DNA from: Salinispira pacifica
Lineage (GTDB): Bacteria > Spirochaetota > Spirochaetia > DSM-27196 > Salinispiraceae
Length of the DNA: 64,000 nt
Reading direction: 5' to 3'
Assembly (NCBI RefSeq): GCF_000507245.1
Contig: NC_023035.1
Span: forward strand, 1,403,501-1,467,500
Made by a program: the position numbers and the translations under genes. Below are positions 34,096-43,193 of this stretch, in pieces (position 1 is the stretch's first letter; the number at the start of each line of letters is the position of its first letter). The notes under the pieces were generated by a model, which saw nothing but the letters and a program-made list of their open reading frames with translations, ran no database searches and was not told the DNA's origin.

Positions 34096-36051
34096 ATGGG
34101 TAGAATAATCGGAATTGACCTCGGCACAACCAATTCCTGTGTAGCCGTAATGGAAAGCGGTGAATCTGTAGTAATTCAGAATGCGGAAGGGCAGCGAACC
34201 ACGCCTTCAATGGTAGCCTACACTGCGAAGAATGAACGGCTGGTGGGACAGCCTGCGAAAAATCAGATGGTAACCAATCCCGACCATACCATCTATTCCA
34301 TTAAGCGTTTCATGGGCCGACGGGGCAACGAAGTTGACCAGGAAGTAACCATGGTTCCCTACAATGTTGATATCTCAGATAAAACCTCTGCAGTAAAAGT
34401 GGTGGTTGGCGACAAAAAGTTCACCCCCCCGGAAATCTCCGCAGCAATTCTGCAGAAGATGAAGGAAACCGCCGAGAGTTATCTGGGTGAAACGGTTACC
34501 GAGGCTGTTATTACCGTTCCTGCCTATTTTAACGATGCCCAGCGTCAGGCCACCAAGGATGCGGGCCGGATTGCAGGTCTGGAAGTAAAACGTATTGTGA
34601 ATGAGCCCACTGCAGCGGCTTTGGCATACGGTTTCGGCAAGGAAGGAAAAGACGAAAAAATCGCCGTATACGACCTGGGCGGCGGTACATTTGATATTTC
34701 CATCCTGGAACTGGGTGACGGTGTTTTCGAAGTAAAATCCACCAATGGAGACACTCACCTGGGCGGTGACAATTTCGACCAGAAAATTATCGACTGGCTG
34801 ATTGAAAATTTCAGAAATGACTACGGCATTGACCTGAGCAAGGATCGGATGGCTCTTCAGAGACTGAAAGAAGCTGCAGAGAAGGCCAAGAAAGAGCTCT
34901 CCTCAACTGCGAGCACAGACATCAATCTGCCGTTTATTACCGCCGATGACTCGGGCCCTAAACATATGCAGTACAATCTCACCCGGAGCAAATTTGAACA
35001 GCTTGCGGATGATCTGATCAAACGCACAGAAGCTCCCTGTAAAGCTGCACTGAAAGATGCCGGACTGAGCGCATCTGATATCGATGAGGTGATTCTGGTG
35101 GGAGGAAGCACCAGAATTCCCGCCGTACAGACACTGGTGAAGGAAATATTCGGCCGGGATCCCCACAAGGGTGTAAACCCTGATGAAGTGGTTGCCCTTG
35201 GTGCCGCAATTCAGGGTGGTATTCTCGGTGGAGATGTGAAGGATGTGCTTCTCCTTGATGTTACGCCCCTTTCTATGGGAATTGAAACCCTGGGCGGAGT
35301 GTTTACCAAACTGATAGAGCGGAACACGACCATTCCCACCCGGAAAACCCAGATATTCTCCACTGCAGCGGATAATCAGACTGCGGTATCCATTCATGTG
35401 CTACAGGGTGAGCGTGAGATGGCTTCCCAGAACCGGACCTTGGGCCGTTTTGATCTGGCTGAAATACCACCTGCACCCAGGGGCGTTCCCCAGATTGAGG
35501 TTACCTTCGATATTGATGCTAACGGTATCGTGCACGTCAGTGCAAAAGACCTGGGAACCGGCAAGGAACAGAAAATCCGCATAGAAAGCAGCTCCGGTCT
35601 GAGTGAAGATGAAATCAACAAGATGGTGAAAGATGCAGAGGTTCATGCGGAAGAAGACAAGAAGCTGAAGGAAGGGGTTGAAACCCGGAATGAAGCGGAC
35701 AGTCTGATATATGCCACTGAAAAATCTGTGAAAGATTACGGCGATAAAATCGGTGACGACGAAAAGAGCAAGATTAATGACGCCATCGCCGATCTGAAAA
35801 AGTCCCTGGAAGGGGACGATCTGGATGATATCAAAGCCAAAACAGAGGCACTCAAGCAGGCAAGCTACAAACTGGCAGAAGAGGTGTACAAGGATCAGGG
35901 CGGCGAACAGGCTCAGCCCGGTTCCGAGGGTGCCGATGCCGGAGCAGCAGGCGGTGAACAGGCCGGCGGTGCCGAGCAATCATCCGGTTCCACTTCCAAG
36001 GACAATGTCGAAGACGTTGACTATGAAGTAGTGGACGAGGATGATAAGTAA
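34096..36051 (+). CDS. dnaK: Chaperone DnaK (Hsp70)
   Basis: 651 residues. ATPase domain with [28 protein letters not shown] and [10 protein letters not shown]; substrate-binding domain with [14 protein letters not shown], then the helical lid, a Gly/Ala/Gln-rich tail (about 600-640) and the [14 protein letters not shown] end that contacts partners. ATG 34096 has AAGGAGA. dnaJ follows two bases after the stop. Full length, no anomalies. Confidence 0.98.
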   Translation: MGRIIGIDLGTTNSCVAVMESGESVVIQNAEGQRTTPSMVAYTAKNERLVGQPAKNQMVTNPDHTIYSIKRFMGRRGNEVDQEVTMVPYNVDISDKTSAVKVVVGDKKFTPPEISAAILQKMKETAESYLGETVTEAVITVPAYFNDAQRQATKDAGRIAGLEVKRIVNEPTAAALAYGFGKEGKDEKIAVYDLGGGTFDISILELGDGVFEVKSTNGDTHLGGDNFDQKIIDWLIENFRNDYGIDLSKDRMALQRLKEAAEKAKKELSSTASTDINLPFITADDSGPKHMQYNLTRSKFEQLADDLIKRTEAPCKAALKDAGLSASDIDEVILVGGSTRIPAVQTLVKEIFGRDPHKGVNPDEVVALGAAIQGGILGGDVKDVLLLDVTPLSMGIETLGGVFTKLIERNTTIPTRKTQIFSTAADNQTAVSIHVLQGEREMASQNRTLGRFDLAEIPPAPRGVPQIEVTFDIDANGIVHVSAKDLGTGKEQKIRIESSSGLSEDEINKMVKDAEVHAEEDKKLKEGVETRNEADSLIYATEKSVKDYGDKIGDDEKSKINDAIADLKKSLEGDDLDDIKAKTEALKQASYKLAEEVYKDQGGEQAQPGSEGADAGAAGGEQAGGAEQSSGSTSKDNVEDVDYEVVDEDDK

Positions 36052-36053
36052 TA

Positions 36054-37187
36054 ATGGCTAAACGAGATTATTACGAAGTCCTTGGAGTCTCCAAAGGAGC
36101 CTCCAAGGACGAAATTAAAAAAGCCTACCGGAAGCTGGCGGTTAAACATCACCCCGACAAAAACCCCGGAGACAAGAAGGCTGAGGAGCTTTTCAAAGAA
36201 GCTTCTGAGGCCTATGAGGTTCTCGCTGACGATAAAAAGCGCCAGACCTATGATCAGTTCGGTTTCGCCGGACTTGAAGGCATGGGCGGCGGAGGCGGCG
36301 GAGCCCAGGATTTCTCCAGCGTCTTCCGGGATTTCGGCGATATTTTCGGTGATTTCGGAATTTTCGACTCGTTCTTCGGCGGTGGCGGCCGGGGAGGGGG
36401 CGGTCAGAGACGTCGCAGCTCCGCCGTGAGAGGTTCGGATCTGCGCTATGATCTGAAAGTTCCCTTTAAAGATGCCGCATTCGGTACAAAGGTTGAGGTC
36501 AGCTATAACCGCAGTGTTCAATGCGAAAGCTGCAGCGGCCATGGCGCAGAACCGGGAACCGGAAAGAAGACCTGTCCAGGCTGCGGCGGAACAGGTCAGG
36601 TGCGCAGATCCTCGGGCTTCTTTTCGATTGCTTCCACCTGTCCCAACTGCAATGGTGACGGAACTATCATAGAGAGCCCGTGCAAGACCTGCCGGGGTGC
36701 CGGGCGTGTTGAAAAGCACACCAGAATCAAGGTTACAATTCCCCCGGGAATTGAAAACGGGAAGCGGATTAATATTCCCGGACAGGGCGATGCCGGCAAA
36801 AACGGCGGTCCTCCAGGTGATCTGTATGTGTTTATCAATGTAGAGCCCCATGAATATTATGAAAGGGACGGGGCTGATCTCTACTGCGTCATACCTGTGG
36901 ACATTGTGCAGGCCAGTCTGGGAACTGAGATTACCGTACCGACTCTGGAAAACAAACGGGTAAAGCTTAAAATTCCTGCGGGAACCCAGAATGGAAAGAT
37001 TCTCAGACTCAGAAACGAAGGAATACCCCATCTGAATAATGCAAACAAGCGTGGGGATCTCTATATCAAGATCAAAGTGGATGTGCCCACCAAGCTGAGC
37101 TCAAAATCCAAGGATCTTCTGAAGGAGCTGGGAGAACTGGAAGGAAGCAATTCTTCTCCCCAGCCTGTTCCTCTCAGGGAACTGTAG
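36054..37187 (+). CDS. dnaJ: Co-chaperone DnaJ (Hsp40)
   Basis: 377 residues. J domain (1-70) with the HPD motif in [10 protein letters not shown]; a Gly/Phe-rich linker (about 75-120) with an [18 protein letters not shown] stretch; four CxxCxGxG zinc repeats ([32 protein letters not shown], about 158-225); then the C-terminal substrate domain ([25 protein letters not shown]). Activates DnaK's ATPase. No terminator is evident after it. Confidence 0.98.
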   Translation: MAKRDYYEVLGVSKGASKDEIKKAYRKLAVKHHPDKNPGDKKAEELFKEASEAYEVLADDKKRQTYDQFGFAGLEGMGGGGGGAQDFSSVFRDFGDIFGDFGIFDSFFGGGGRGGGGQRRRSSAVRGSDLRYDLKVPFKDAAFGTKVEVSYNRSVQCESCSGHGAEPGTGKKTCPGCGGTGQVRRSSGFFSIASTCPNCNGDGTIIESPCKTCRGAGRVEKHTRIKVTIPPGIENGKRINIPGQGDAGKNGGPPGDLYVFINVEPHEYYERDGADLYCVIPVDIVQASLGTEITVPTLENKRVKLKIPAGTQNGKILRLRNEGIPHLNNANKRGDLYIKIKVDVPTKLSSKSKDLLKELGELEGSNSSPQPVPLREL

Positions 37188-37263
37188 GCCGGTTTTTAAA
37201 TACGGAACGGTCCAACAGCTCCAGCAGGTGCTAAGCGGTTAAGTTTCATTGGACAACTCCCGA

Positions 37264-37296
37264 TGATAAAGCGGGAAGTAGTTTCCCTCTTTATCA
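37264..37296 (+). other. Strong hairpin touching the ribosome site of the next gene
   Basis: TGATAAAG (37264-37271) pairs with CTTTATCA (37289-37296) and, inside a C/T mismatch, GGGAA pairs with TTCCC around a GTAGT loop. The GGAG ribosome site (37297-37300) is the very next base. Given the heat-shock operon upstream, it might act as an RNA switch on translation, which is inference. Confidence 0.65.
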
Positions 37297-37306
37297 GGAG
37301 TGTTCA

Positions 37307-37762
37307 ATGAAATTAATAATACAACGGCGAGGCATATCCGGCCTCTTAATTCTTTTCTTTCTCGTTCTTCCGGTATCTGCATCCTCATCTCAGCCAAGTG
37401 AAGATAACATCGGAGAGTATCATTCCCTGCATGAAGATCTCTCATTCCATCCTTCGGAATACGGTGATGGATGGATTGTGAATGATGAAAATTCCGATGG
37501 AGTGGTCGACTACGCAATATATTTTGATGAAGACGGATATAAAGTCTTTGAGGTAATCGACTTCGACAGAAACGGGAGCATGGATGACTTTTATTTTTAT
37601 TCAAGAGGGGTGCTGGTTCGACAGGAGCTGGATCAGAATGACGATCAGCTCATAGATTTATGGGTATACATAACCGAAGGGGTGTATGTCCAGGGCTACG
37701 AGCGGGACAGCAACTACGACGGAAAAATTGATGTGGTAAAATTATATGGCGAAGACGAATAA
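37307..37762 (+). CDS. Small exported protein with four calcium-loop (DxNxDG-like) repeats
   Basis: 151 residues from ATG 37307 (GGAG upstream). Signal peptide about 1-28 (LLILFFLVLPVSASS). Four Asp-rich loops spaced about 24 residues apart: DENSDGVVD (60-68), DFDRNGSMDD (85-94), DQNDDQLID (109-117) and DSNYDGKID (134-142), each followed by an aromatic beta strand. The pattern DxNxDGxxD is that of calcium-binding EF-hand or dockerin-like loops, so calcium binding in the periplasm is likely but not shown. No known family recognised. The stop lies 17 bases inside rlmB. Confidence 0.7.
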   Translation: MKLIIQRRGISGLLILFFLVLPVSASSSQPSEDNIGEYHSLHEDLSFHPSEYGDGWIVNDENSDGVVDYAIYFDEDGYKVFEVIDFDRNGSMDDFYFYSRGVLVRQELDQNDDQLIDLWVYITEGVYVQGYERDSNYDGKIDVVKLYGEDE

Positions 37763-38537
37763 ATCCGGAGTGCTGTTTGCCCTCCACGATATTGAAGAAT
37801 TTCTCAGAGGCAACAAAGCTCCTTTACGACAGATCACTCTGGATTACTCTCCTGATTTGAACAGGCGGGAAAAAGAGATCCTGGAGTTGTGCAAAAAGAA
37901 GTCGGTAAAACTTCGCCAACTCTCCCAGGATGGCTTCAGCGCAGCGATTTCCGGCATGTTCGGACAGTCCCGCCCAAAGGGACTGAGGCATATTGTCCTT
38001 CATGTTCCGGAATCAATGCTTACTCCCATGCAGCATGCCGGTGAACTTGAGGATCTCATCCACAATTCTGAATCCCCGAATTCCCTCATTCTGGTGCTGG
38101 ACGGAATTACTGATCCCCACAATCTGGGTGCGATTCTGCGCAGTGCTGATATGTTTTCTGTTCATGCCGTAGTGCTCCCAAAGAAGCGCAGTGTTCATGT
38201 GAACGATACCGTACGGCGCATATCCGCCGGTGCAAGCCATCATATGCCGGTTTTCTATGTGAGTAATCTTTCCAGGACTCTTGATATGCTGAAAGAAGAA
38301 GGCTACTGGATCTACGCCGCCGACCTGGATGGAAAATCTCCATCCCGACTCCGCCTATCCGGAAAAACCGTGCTGGTTATGGGCAGTGAGGGCAAGGGCC
38401 TGGGAAACGAAGTGAAAAAGCATGCGGATGATGTTGTAACCATTCCCACATCGGGGAACGTGGACTCCCTGAATGTTTCAGTTGCCGCAGGAATACTCAT
38501 GTATGCAGTGCGGGAACAGATGCCGGTGGAGGATTGA
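37746..38537 (+). CDS. rlmB: SpoU-family rRNA 2'-O-methyltransferase (RlmB-like)
   Basis: 263 residues from ATG 37746, overlapping the previous gene by 17 bases. N-terminal substrate-binding part (about 1-95, FALHDIEEFLRGN), then a knotted SPOUT methyltransferase: LVLDGITDPHNLGAILRSADMF, SAGASHHMPVF, VLVMGSEGKGL, IPTSGNVDSLNVSVAAGILMYA. The pattern is closest to RlmB, which methylates G2251 of 23S rRNA, but tRNA SpoU enzymes are similar. Confidence 0.87.
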   Translation: MAKTNKSGVLFALHDIEEFLRGNKAPLRQITLDYSPDLNRREKEILELCKKKSVKLRQLSQDGFSAAISGMFGQSRPKGLRHIVLHVPESMLTPMQHAGELEDLIHNSESPNSLILVLDGITDPHNLGAILRSADMFSVHAVVLPKKRSVHVNDTVRRISAGASHHMPVFYVSNLSRTLDMLKEEGYWIYAADLDGKSPSRLRLSGKTVLVMGSEGKGLGNEVKKHADDVVTIPTSGNVDSLNVSVAAGILMYAVREQMPVED

Positions 38538-38551
38538 ACCCGGCAGCAGGA

Positions 38552-39808
38552 TCAGTCGGCATCCTCTCCGAATATTCGATTTCCGATATCTTTCCGGTAC
38601 CATGCTCCGGGAAACTTCACCTGGGAGGCCAGTTCGTAACATCGGTTTCTTGCCTTCAGTAATTCGGTACCTTTTCCTACCACAGAGAAGCATCTTCCCC
38701 CGCCTGTTACAAGCTCACCGTCCCGCTCCATTGTGGATGCGTGAAAGAGGTGCTGTCGCTTTTCAAGTCTGATATCAGGAAGTTCAACTTTCAGATTCTT
38801 CCGGTATTCGTCGGGATAGCCGTCTGCAGCCACCACTACGCAAATAGACTGGAGGGGAGAAATACTGAGCTGCTGGGTCTCCAGGGTCTGGTTTGCCACC
38901 GCTTCAAAAAGATTGGCGAAATCAGTTTCCATCAACGGGATTACGGCCTGAGCTTCAGGATCTCCGAAGCGCACGTTGTATTCCAGCACCTTTGGTCCTT
39001 CCGCGGTTATCATCAATCCGAAGTAGAGGATTCCCCGAAAATCGATGCCGTCATTCCGCAGGCCCTGAAAACTGGGGCGGATAATCGTTTCCTCAATCTC
39101 CGGCATAAGAGATGCATCGAACCAGGGGACGGGACAAACCGCTCCCATTCCGCCGGTGTTAGGGCCCTGGTTGCCGTCACCGGCTTTTTTATAGTCTGCT
39201 GCAGGGGGGCAGAGAAGGTAATTTTTTCCGTCGCTGAGTGCAAAAATGGATATCTCATAGCCTTTGAGAAATTCTTCTATTACCACTTCTCCGTCTTTCA
39301 GCTGACTTTCTGCAAACTCCCTTGCCCGGACCAGGTCAGATGTTTCCAGTACGCCCTTTCCGGCTGCCAGGCCGCTCTTTTTGACAACAAGCGGAAGCTG
39401 GAAATCCTTCAAGGCAGCCTCAAGTTCCCCGGAGTTTTTTACGATCCGGGCTTTGGCTGTGGGAATTTGGTGGCGAAGCATGAACTCTTTACTGTACGCC
39501 TTGCTGGACTCGAGCTTTGCGCCGTCAGCTCCCGGGCCTACAGTGGGTATTGAGTTCTTTCGCAGTTCATCCGCCAGACCTCTGGAAAGGGGGACCTCAG
39601 GTCCGATAAAGACAAGTTTTATGCCATATTCATTCACTGCAGACAGAATTGCCCTGGTGTCGCTGACGTCAATGTCCAGATTCACCGCAAATTCCCCGGT
39701 GCCGGCGTTTCCCGGTGCGCAAAAAACTCCGTTATTCCTGGTGCTTGTGTGAAATTTCCAGGCAATGGCGTGTTCACGGGCACCACTGCCCACAACTAAA
39801 ACTTTCAA
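38552..39808 (-). CDS. purD: Phosphoribosylamine-glycine ligase (GAR synthetase)
   Basis: 418 residues from TTG 39808, chosen because GGAGG lies five bases before it and the protein then begins MKVLVVGSGAREHA as expected. An ATP-grasp enzyme of purine synthesis. Visible: SGAREHAIAWK, the GPEVPLSRGLADEL segment, KKSGLAAGKGV, EEFLKGYEISIFAL, GGMGAVCPVPW, and the catalytic ending LEYNVRFGDPEAQAV. Last gene of the purF-M-N-D cluster; 43 bases separate it from purN. It is convergent with rlmB, with only 14 bases between the stops and no terminator seen. Confidence 0.96.
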   Translation of the reverse strand: MKVLVVGSGAREHAIAWKFHTSTRNNGVFCAPGNAGTGEFAVNLDIDVSDTRAILSAVNEYGIKLVFIGPEVPLSRGLADELRKNSIPTVGPGADGAKLESSKAYSKEFMLRHQIPTAKARIVKNSGELEAALKDFQLPLVVKKSGLAAGKGVLETSDLVRAREFAESQLKDGEVVIEEFLKGYEISIFALSDGKNYLLCPPAADYKKAGDGNQGPNTGGMGAVCPVPWFDASLMPEIEETIIRPSFQGLRNDGIDFRGILYFGLMITAEGPKVLEYNVRFGDPEAQAVIPLMETDFANLFEAVANQTLETQQLSISPLQSICVVVAADGYPDEYRKNLKVELPDIRLEKRQHLFHASTMERDGELVTGGGRCFSVVGKGTELLKARNRCYELASQVKFPGAWYRKDIGNRIFGEDAD

Positions 39809-39851
39809 TACGTCCTCCAAACGCTGATATCACCGGATCTGACCATGGGCA

Positions 39852-40433
39852 TCAGTCTCCATTTTCGTTTTCATGGGAATCGAGCAGACTGCGTATGGTT
39901 CTGGGGTACCAATAATGCTCGAGCTGGTGAATATGTTTTTCGGCTTCTTCCAGGCTGGTCACCTCAGAGCGGTGAAATGCCTGCTGCAGGATGATTCGGC
40001 CGGTATCCATGCCCTCATCCACATAATGGATGGATATTCCCAGGTAATCATCTCCGCTCTCCCAGCTTTGCTCAATACCCCGTGTGCCGGGGTGCCGGGG
40101 AAGCAGTGACGGATGAATGTTTATGATTCTGTCAGGATATGCATTGATAATCAAGGGGCTGAGGAGTTTCATGAACCCGGCAAGCACAATGAGCCGGACA
40201 TCACTTCCCGCAAGATATTTCAGAATCTCCTGTTCAGCATCCTGCCGGGATCGGTTTGAGTAGCTGATAAACTCGGCGGGGATTCCGTTCTCTGAGGCGA
40301 ATTTCAGGGCTCCTGAATTCTTCCGATCGCTGATCAGCAGACTGACACGGTGACGGGAATCAGATGTCAGATCCCGGTGGATTGCCTTAAAATTTGTGCC
40401 TGTTCCGGATGCAAAAACTGCAATGTCAGCCAC
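39852..40433 (-). CDS. purN: Phosphoribosylglycinamide formyltransferase (GAR transformylase)
   Basis: 193 residues from GTG 40433, which overlaps purM by eight bases; a TTG at 40439 is possible but too close to the GGGGA site. Uses 10-formyl-THF. Motifs: FASGTGTNFKAI at the N-terminus, LAGFMKLLSPLII, NIHPSLLPRHPGTRG (with the catalytic His) and GISIHYVDEGMDTGRIILQ (with the catalytic Asp in the D-G-M-D-T loop). Complete. Confidence 0.95.
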   Translation of the reverse strand: MADIAVFASGTGTNFKAIHRDLTSDSRHRVSLLISDRKNSGALKFASENGIPAEFISYSNRSRQDAEQEILKYLAGSDVRLIVLAGFMKLLSPLIINAYPDRIINIHPSLLPRHPGTRGIEQSWESGDDYLGISIHYVDEGMDTGRIILQQAFHRSEVTSLEEAEKHIHQLEHYWYPRTIRSLLDSHENENGD

Positions 40434-41388
40434 GGACAATCTTCCCCGCTTCGATCAGCTCTACACCCCGTTGTCGGGCCAGGGAACGGGCCTCATCCAG
40501 GTCTGATGGGGATACCACCATTATAAGACCGAGTCCCATGTTGAAAACTTTGCGCAATTCTGGTTCTGGGGTTTGTTTCAGATTCCTGATCCGGGTGAAA
40601 ATTTCCGGTGCCTCCCAGTCCCAGGTCAGATCGGGAATTGCACCCTGGGGCAGAATTCGCTGAAGATTTCCTTCCACGCCGCCTCCGGTAATGTGGGCGG
40701 CTGCTTTGACCAGTCCTTTTTCATGAAACGGCATGAAATCTTCCACGTATATTCTGGTGGGAGTCAGCAACTGCCGCCAAATTTCATCCCCGGCATCTTC
40801 AAGAAGTTTCCGGGCCAGGGAGAATCCATTGGAATGAACGCCGCTGGAAGGGAAGGCAAGGAGAAGATCTCCCTCCTGAATTTCGCCGGAGCGGGGTAAC
40901 AGCCGGGACTTGTCACCCACACCGCTGCAGAATCCCGCAAGATCAAAGTCGTCGGGACGGTAGACATCCGGCATTTCCGCTGTTTCACCTCCTGCCAGCG
41001 TACAGCCGGCCTGTTCACAGCCGGTGACAATGCCCTTCATCAGTTCTTCAAGAACAGTATTTTGGATTTTACCGCATGCAATGTAGTCCAGAAAAACCTG
41101 GGGGCGTACACCGGCCACCGCAAGATCATTCACACACATGGCGACCAGGTCGATTCCCAGGGTATCATAGGTTTCCAGGCGTCGTGCCACCAGGAGTTTG
41201 GTACCCACCCCGTCGGTGGAACTGAGCATTACCGGATTGCTGATTCCCGTCATATCCAGTTCAATTCCTCCGGCGAATCCTCCGATTCCCCGGGAAACTG
41301 CCGGAGACTGAATTCCTGCAATATGGCGTGCAAAGGCGTCTCCTTTTTCGATATCAACTCCCGCTTCCGCATAATTTTTGGGCTTCAT
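40426..41388 (-). CDS. purM: Phosphoribosylformylglycinamidine cyclo-ligase (AIR synthetase)
   Basis: 320 residues, start ATG 41388 with GGGAGA. The N-terminus YAEAGVDIEKGDAF and the blocks STDGVGTKLLVAR, DLVAMCVNDLAVAGVRPQVFLDY, GGETAEMPDVY, SSGVHSNGFSLAR and HITGGGVEGNLQRILP are all typical. Makes aminoimidazole ribotide. Slightly shorter than E. coli PurM (345) at the C-terminus. 93 bases follow purF with no terminator seen. Confidence 0.96.
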   Translation of the reverse strand: MKPKNYAEAGVDIEKGDAFARHIAGIQSPAVSRGIGGFAGGIELDMTGISNPVMLSSTDGVGTKLLVARRLETYDTLGIDLVAMCVNDLAVAGVRPQVFLDYIACGKIQNTVLEELMKGIVTGCEQAGCTLAGGETAEMPDVYRPDDFDLAGFCSGVGDKSRLLPRSGEIQEGDLLLAFPSSGVHSNGFSLARKLLEDAGDEIWRQLLTPTRIYVEDFMPFHEKGLVKAAAHITGGGVEGNLQRILPQGAIPDLTWDWEAPEIFTRIRNLKQTPEPELRKVFNMGLGLIMVVSPSDLDEARSLARQRGVELIEAGKIVRG

Positions 41389-41481
41389 GTTTTCTCCCTT
41401 CGTGAAAATTCTATTTCAATTTTTTCGGATTCAGCCTGCTTCTGTATGATCTGTCTGTTTTGTTATATGTCTCCCTGAGAA

Positions 41482-42924
41482 TTATCCGCGGTTTTTGTCT
41501 CTGGGGGTTGCCTGTCGTGCTTCAGGGCGGAGTGGAACTTCAAAAGGGTAATCACCGTTAAAGCAGGAAAAGCAGAATTTGCCGGGTGAACCGCTTGCCG
41601 TTTTCAGATCCTCTTCCTGAAGAAATTGCAGGCTGTCGGCGCCAACGTGCTTAGAAAGCTCTTCGGGTGAAAGACTGTTGCTGATCAGTTCCTTCCTGGT
41701 GGGGATATCAATCCCGAAAAAACAGGGCCATCGAATCTCCGGAGCGGAAAGGCGAAGGTGAACTTCTGCTGCACCGGCTTCCTTGATGAGTTTGACCAGA
41801 ATTTTTGCGGTTGTTCCCCGTACAAGGCTGTCATCGATGAGAAAAACCCTGCGACCCTGGATCACAGAACGTACCGGATGAAGTTTGAGCCGTACTGCAA
41901 GCTCCCGTTCTGCGGTGCTGGGGAGAATAAAAGATCTTCCGGTATAGTGATTTCTGGTGAGGCCCATCTCAAAGGGAATTTCCGCATGTTGGGCGTAGCC
42001 CAGAGCGGCAATGGTTCCGCTGTCCGGAACCGGTACGACAATATCTCCGCCGGGGTGGGGGCTGTTCAGCAGTTCCCGATCCTTCTTCGCCAGGGCTGCG
42101 CCGATTCGCTTTCTGAAGTTGTGAACAGAAGAATCGTATATTTCCGAATCAGGCCGGGCGAAGTAGATCATCTCGAAGATGCACTGATGAGTCCCCTCCC
42201 GGGGATTCCTGGGAATAAAATAGGATGATTCACCTTCCTGGTTGATGATAATCACCTCTCCAGGCTGGACGGAGCGGTACTCGGTGACCTGCATCATATC
42301 CAGGGCAACGCTTTCCGATGCAAGGTAGGTTTTTTGGTTCTTCCAACCGATATACAGGGGGCGGAATCCCCATGGGTCCCTGATAGCTATGAGGCTGTCA
42401 TCGTGGAGAGCGACCATGGAAAATGCACCCTTCAGTCTTCCCAGGCTGTGCATGAGGGCCTCATGAAACCCGTCTTTTCTGCATCTGCTAATGAGGTGAA
42501 GTATTACTTCGGTGTCCGAACTGGTTTGAAAGATGGCCCCTTCCTGAAACAGCTCCTCTTTCAATTCCTTGGTATTCGTCAGATTCCCGTTATGAGCTAT
42601 TGCGATTTCGCCCTTGTTGCTGTTCACCACCAGAGGCTGTGCATTTTCTTTTTTATTGCCTCCGTGGGTGGAGTAGCGGACATGTCCGATGCCCGCATGT
42701 GAACTGTGGGGTTTCTCCAGATATTTCCCCAGAACACTGCTCACCATCCCGAGATCCTTGTGAACCACAGTCTGATCATCTTCGCGGTAGGCGATACCGG
42801 CACTTTCCTGGCCCCTGTGCTGGAGCGCGAATAGCGGAAAATACAGATCCTGAGGAATGTTGGAGGGTTCGCGACTGAATAAGCCTACAACCCCGCAGTA
42901 ATGTCCGAGTTTATGATTCTTCAC
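41482..42924 (-). CDS. purF: Amidophosphoribosyltransferase, B. subtilis type
   Basis: 480 residues from GTG 42924. The catalytic Cys of the glutamine amidotransferase is C10 (MKNHKLGHY then CGVVGLF), so a nine-residue propeptide must be cleaved, as in B. subtilis. PRPP-binding part: RRVFLIDDSLVRGTTAKILV. The four Cys expected to hold a [4Fe-4S] cluster can be seen: HQCIFEMIYFARPDS, WPCFFG and FCFSCFNG. Commits PRPP to purine synthesis and heads the purFMND operon. An earlier TTG (42960) overlaps the promoter's -35 box and was rejected. Confidence 0.95.
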   Translation of the reverse strand: MKNHKLGHYCGVVGLFSREPSNIPQDLYFPLFALQHRGQESAGIAYREDDQTVVHKDLGMVSSVLGKYLEKPHSSHAGIGHVRYSTHGGNKKENAQPLVVNSNKGEIAIAHNGNLTNTKELKEELFQEGAIFQTSSDTEVILHLISRCRKDGFHEALMHSLGRLKGAFSMVALHDDSLIAIRDPWGFRPLYIGWKNQKTYLASESVALDMMQVTEYRSVQPGEVIIINQEGESSYFIPRNPREGTHQCIFEMIYFARPDSEIYDSSVHNFRKRIGAALAKKDRELLNSPHPGGDIVVPVPDSGTIAALGYAQHAEIPFEMGLTRNHYTGRSFILPSTAERELAVRLKLHPVRSVIQGRRVFLIDDSLVRGTTAKILVKLIKEAGAAEVHLRLSAPEIRWPCFFGIDIPTRKELISNSLSPEELSKHVGADSLQFLQEEDLKTASGSPGKFCFSCFNGDYPFEVPLRPEARQATPRDKNRG

Positions 42925-42931
42925 GGGTTGA

Positions 42932-42960
42932 TATATATCATCGGGGGGGTGGAGGGTCAA
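42932..42960 (-). promoter_or_regulatory. Promoter for purFMND, probably giving a leaderless mRNA
   Basis: On the minus strand TTGACC (42960-42955), a 17-base spacer, TATATA (42937-42932). Only seven bases separate the -10 box from GTG 42924, and there is no Shine-Dalgarno. The upstream DNA 42961-43130 is GC-rich with partial inverted repeats (CTCTCC/GGGAGAG) that I cannot assign to a known regulator. Confidence 0.65.
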
Positions 42961-43131
42961 GCACTCCCGGCGGGAAACCCGGCTCTCCGGGAATGAGGTC
43001 CGGGAGAGGGGAGTTTCATGTGCCGGGTGAAGTTGGGAGTAGCTGCCGGATGAGGGCCGCTGCCGCCGGGAGCCTGCTGAGATTCTGCTCGGTACCGGTG
43101 GGTGTATTGCTGAACATCCGGTCTATTACTT

Positions 43132-43190
43132 AATAAATATCCTGCTGAATAAATATCCTACTGAATAAATATCCTACTGAATAAATATCC
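43132..43190 (+). repeat. 16-bp tandem repeat (about 3.7 copies) after tatD
   Basis: AATAAATATCCTACTG units at 43132, 43148, 43164 and a partial copy at 43180. The array ends at the stop codon of the minus-strand tatD gene (43194), between that gene and purF. Confidence 0.95.
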
Positions 43191-43193
43191 GGG

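Noticed and set aside
42924-42960. TTG 42960 as the purF start
   Set aside because: It coincides with the -35 box, has no Shine-Dalgarno, and would give a 21-residue propeptide; GTG 42924 fits the family better.
42925-43193. Purine riboswitch or PurR box upstream of purF
   Set aside because: The promoter lies so close to the start codon that no leader RNA exists for a riboswitch. The GC-rich inverted repeats upstream match no operator I know.
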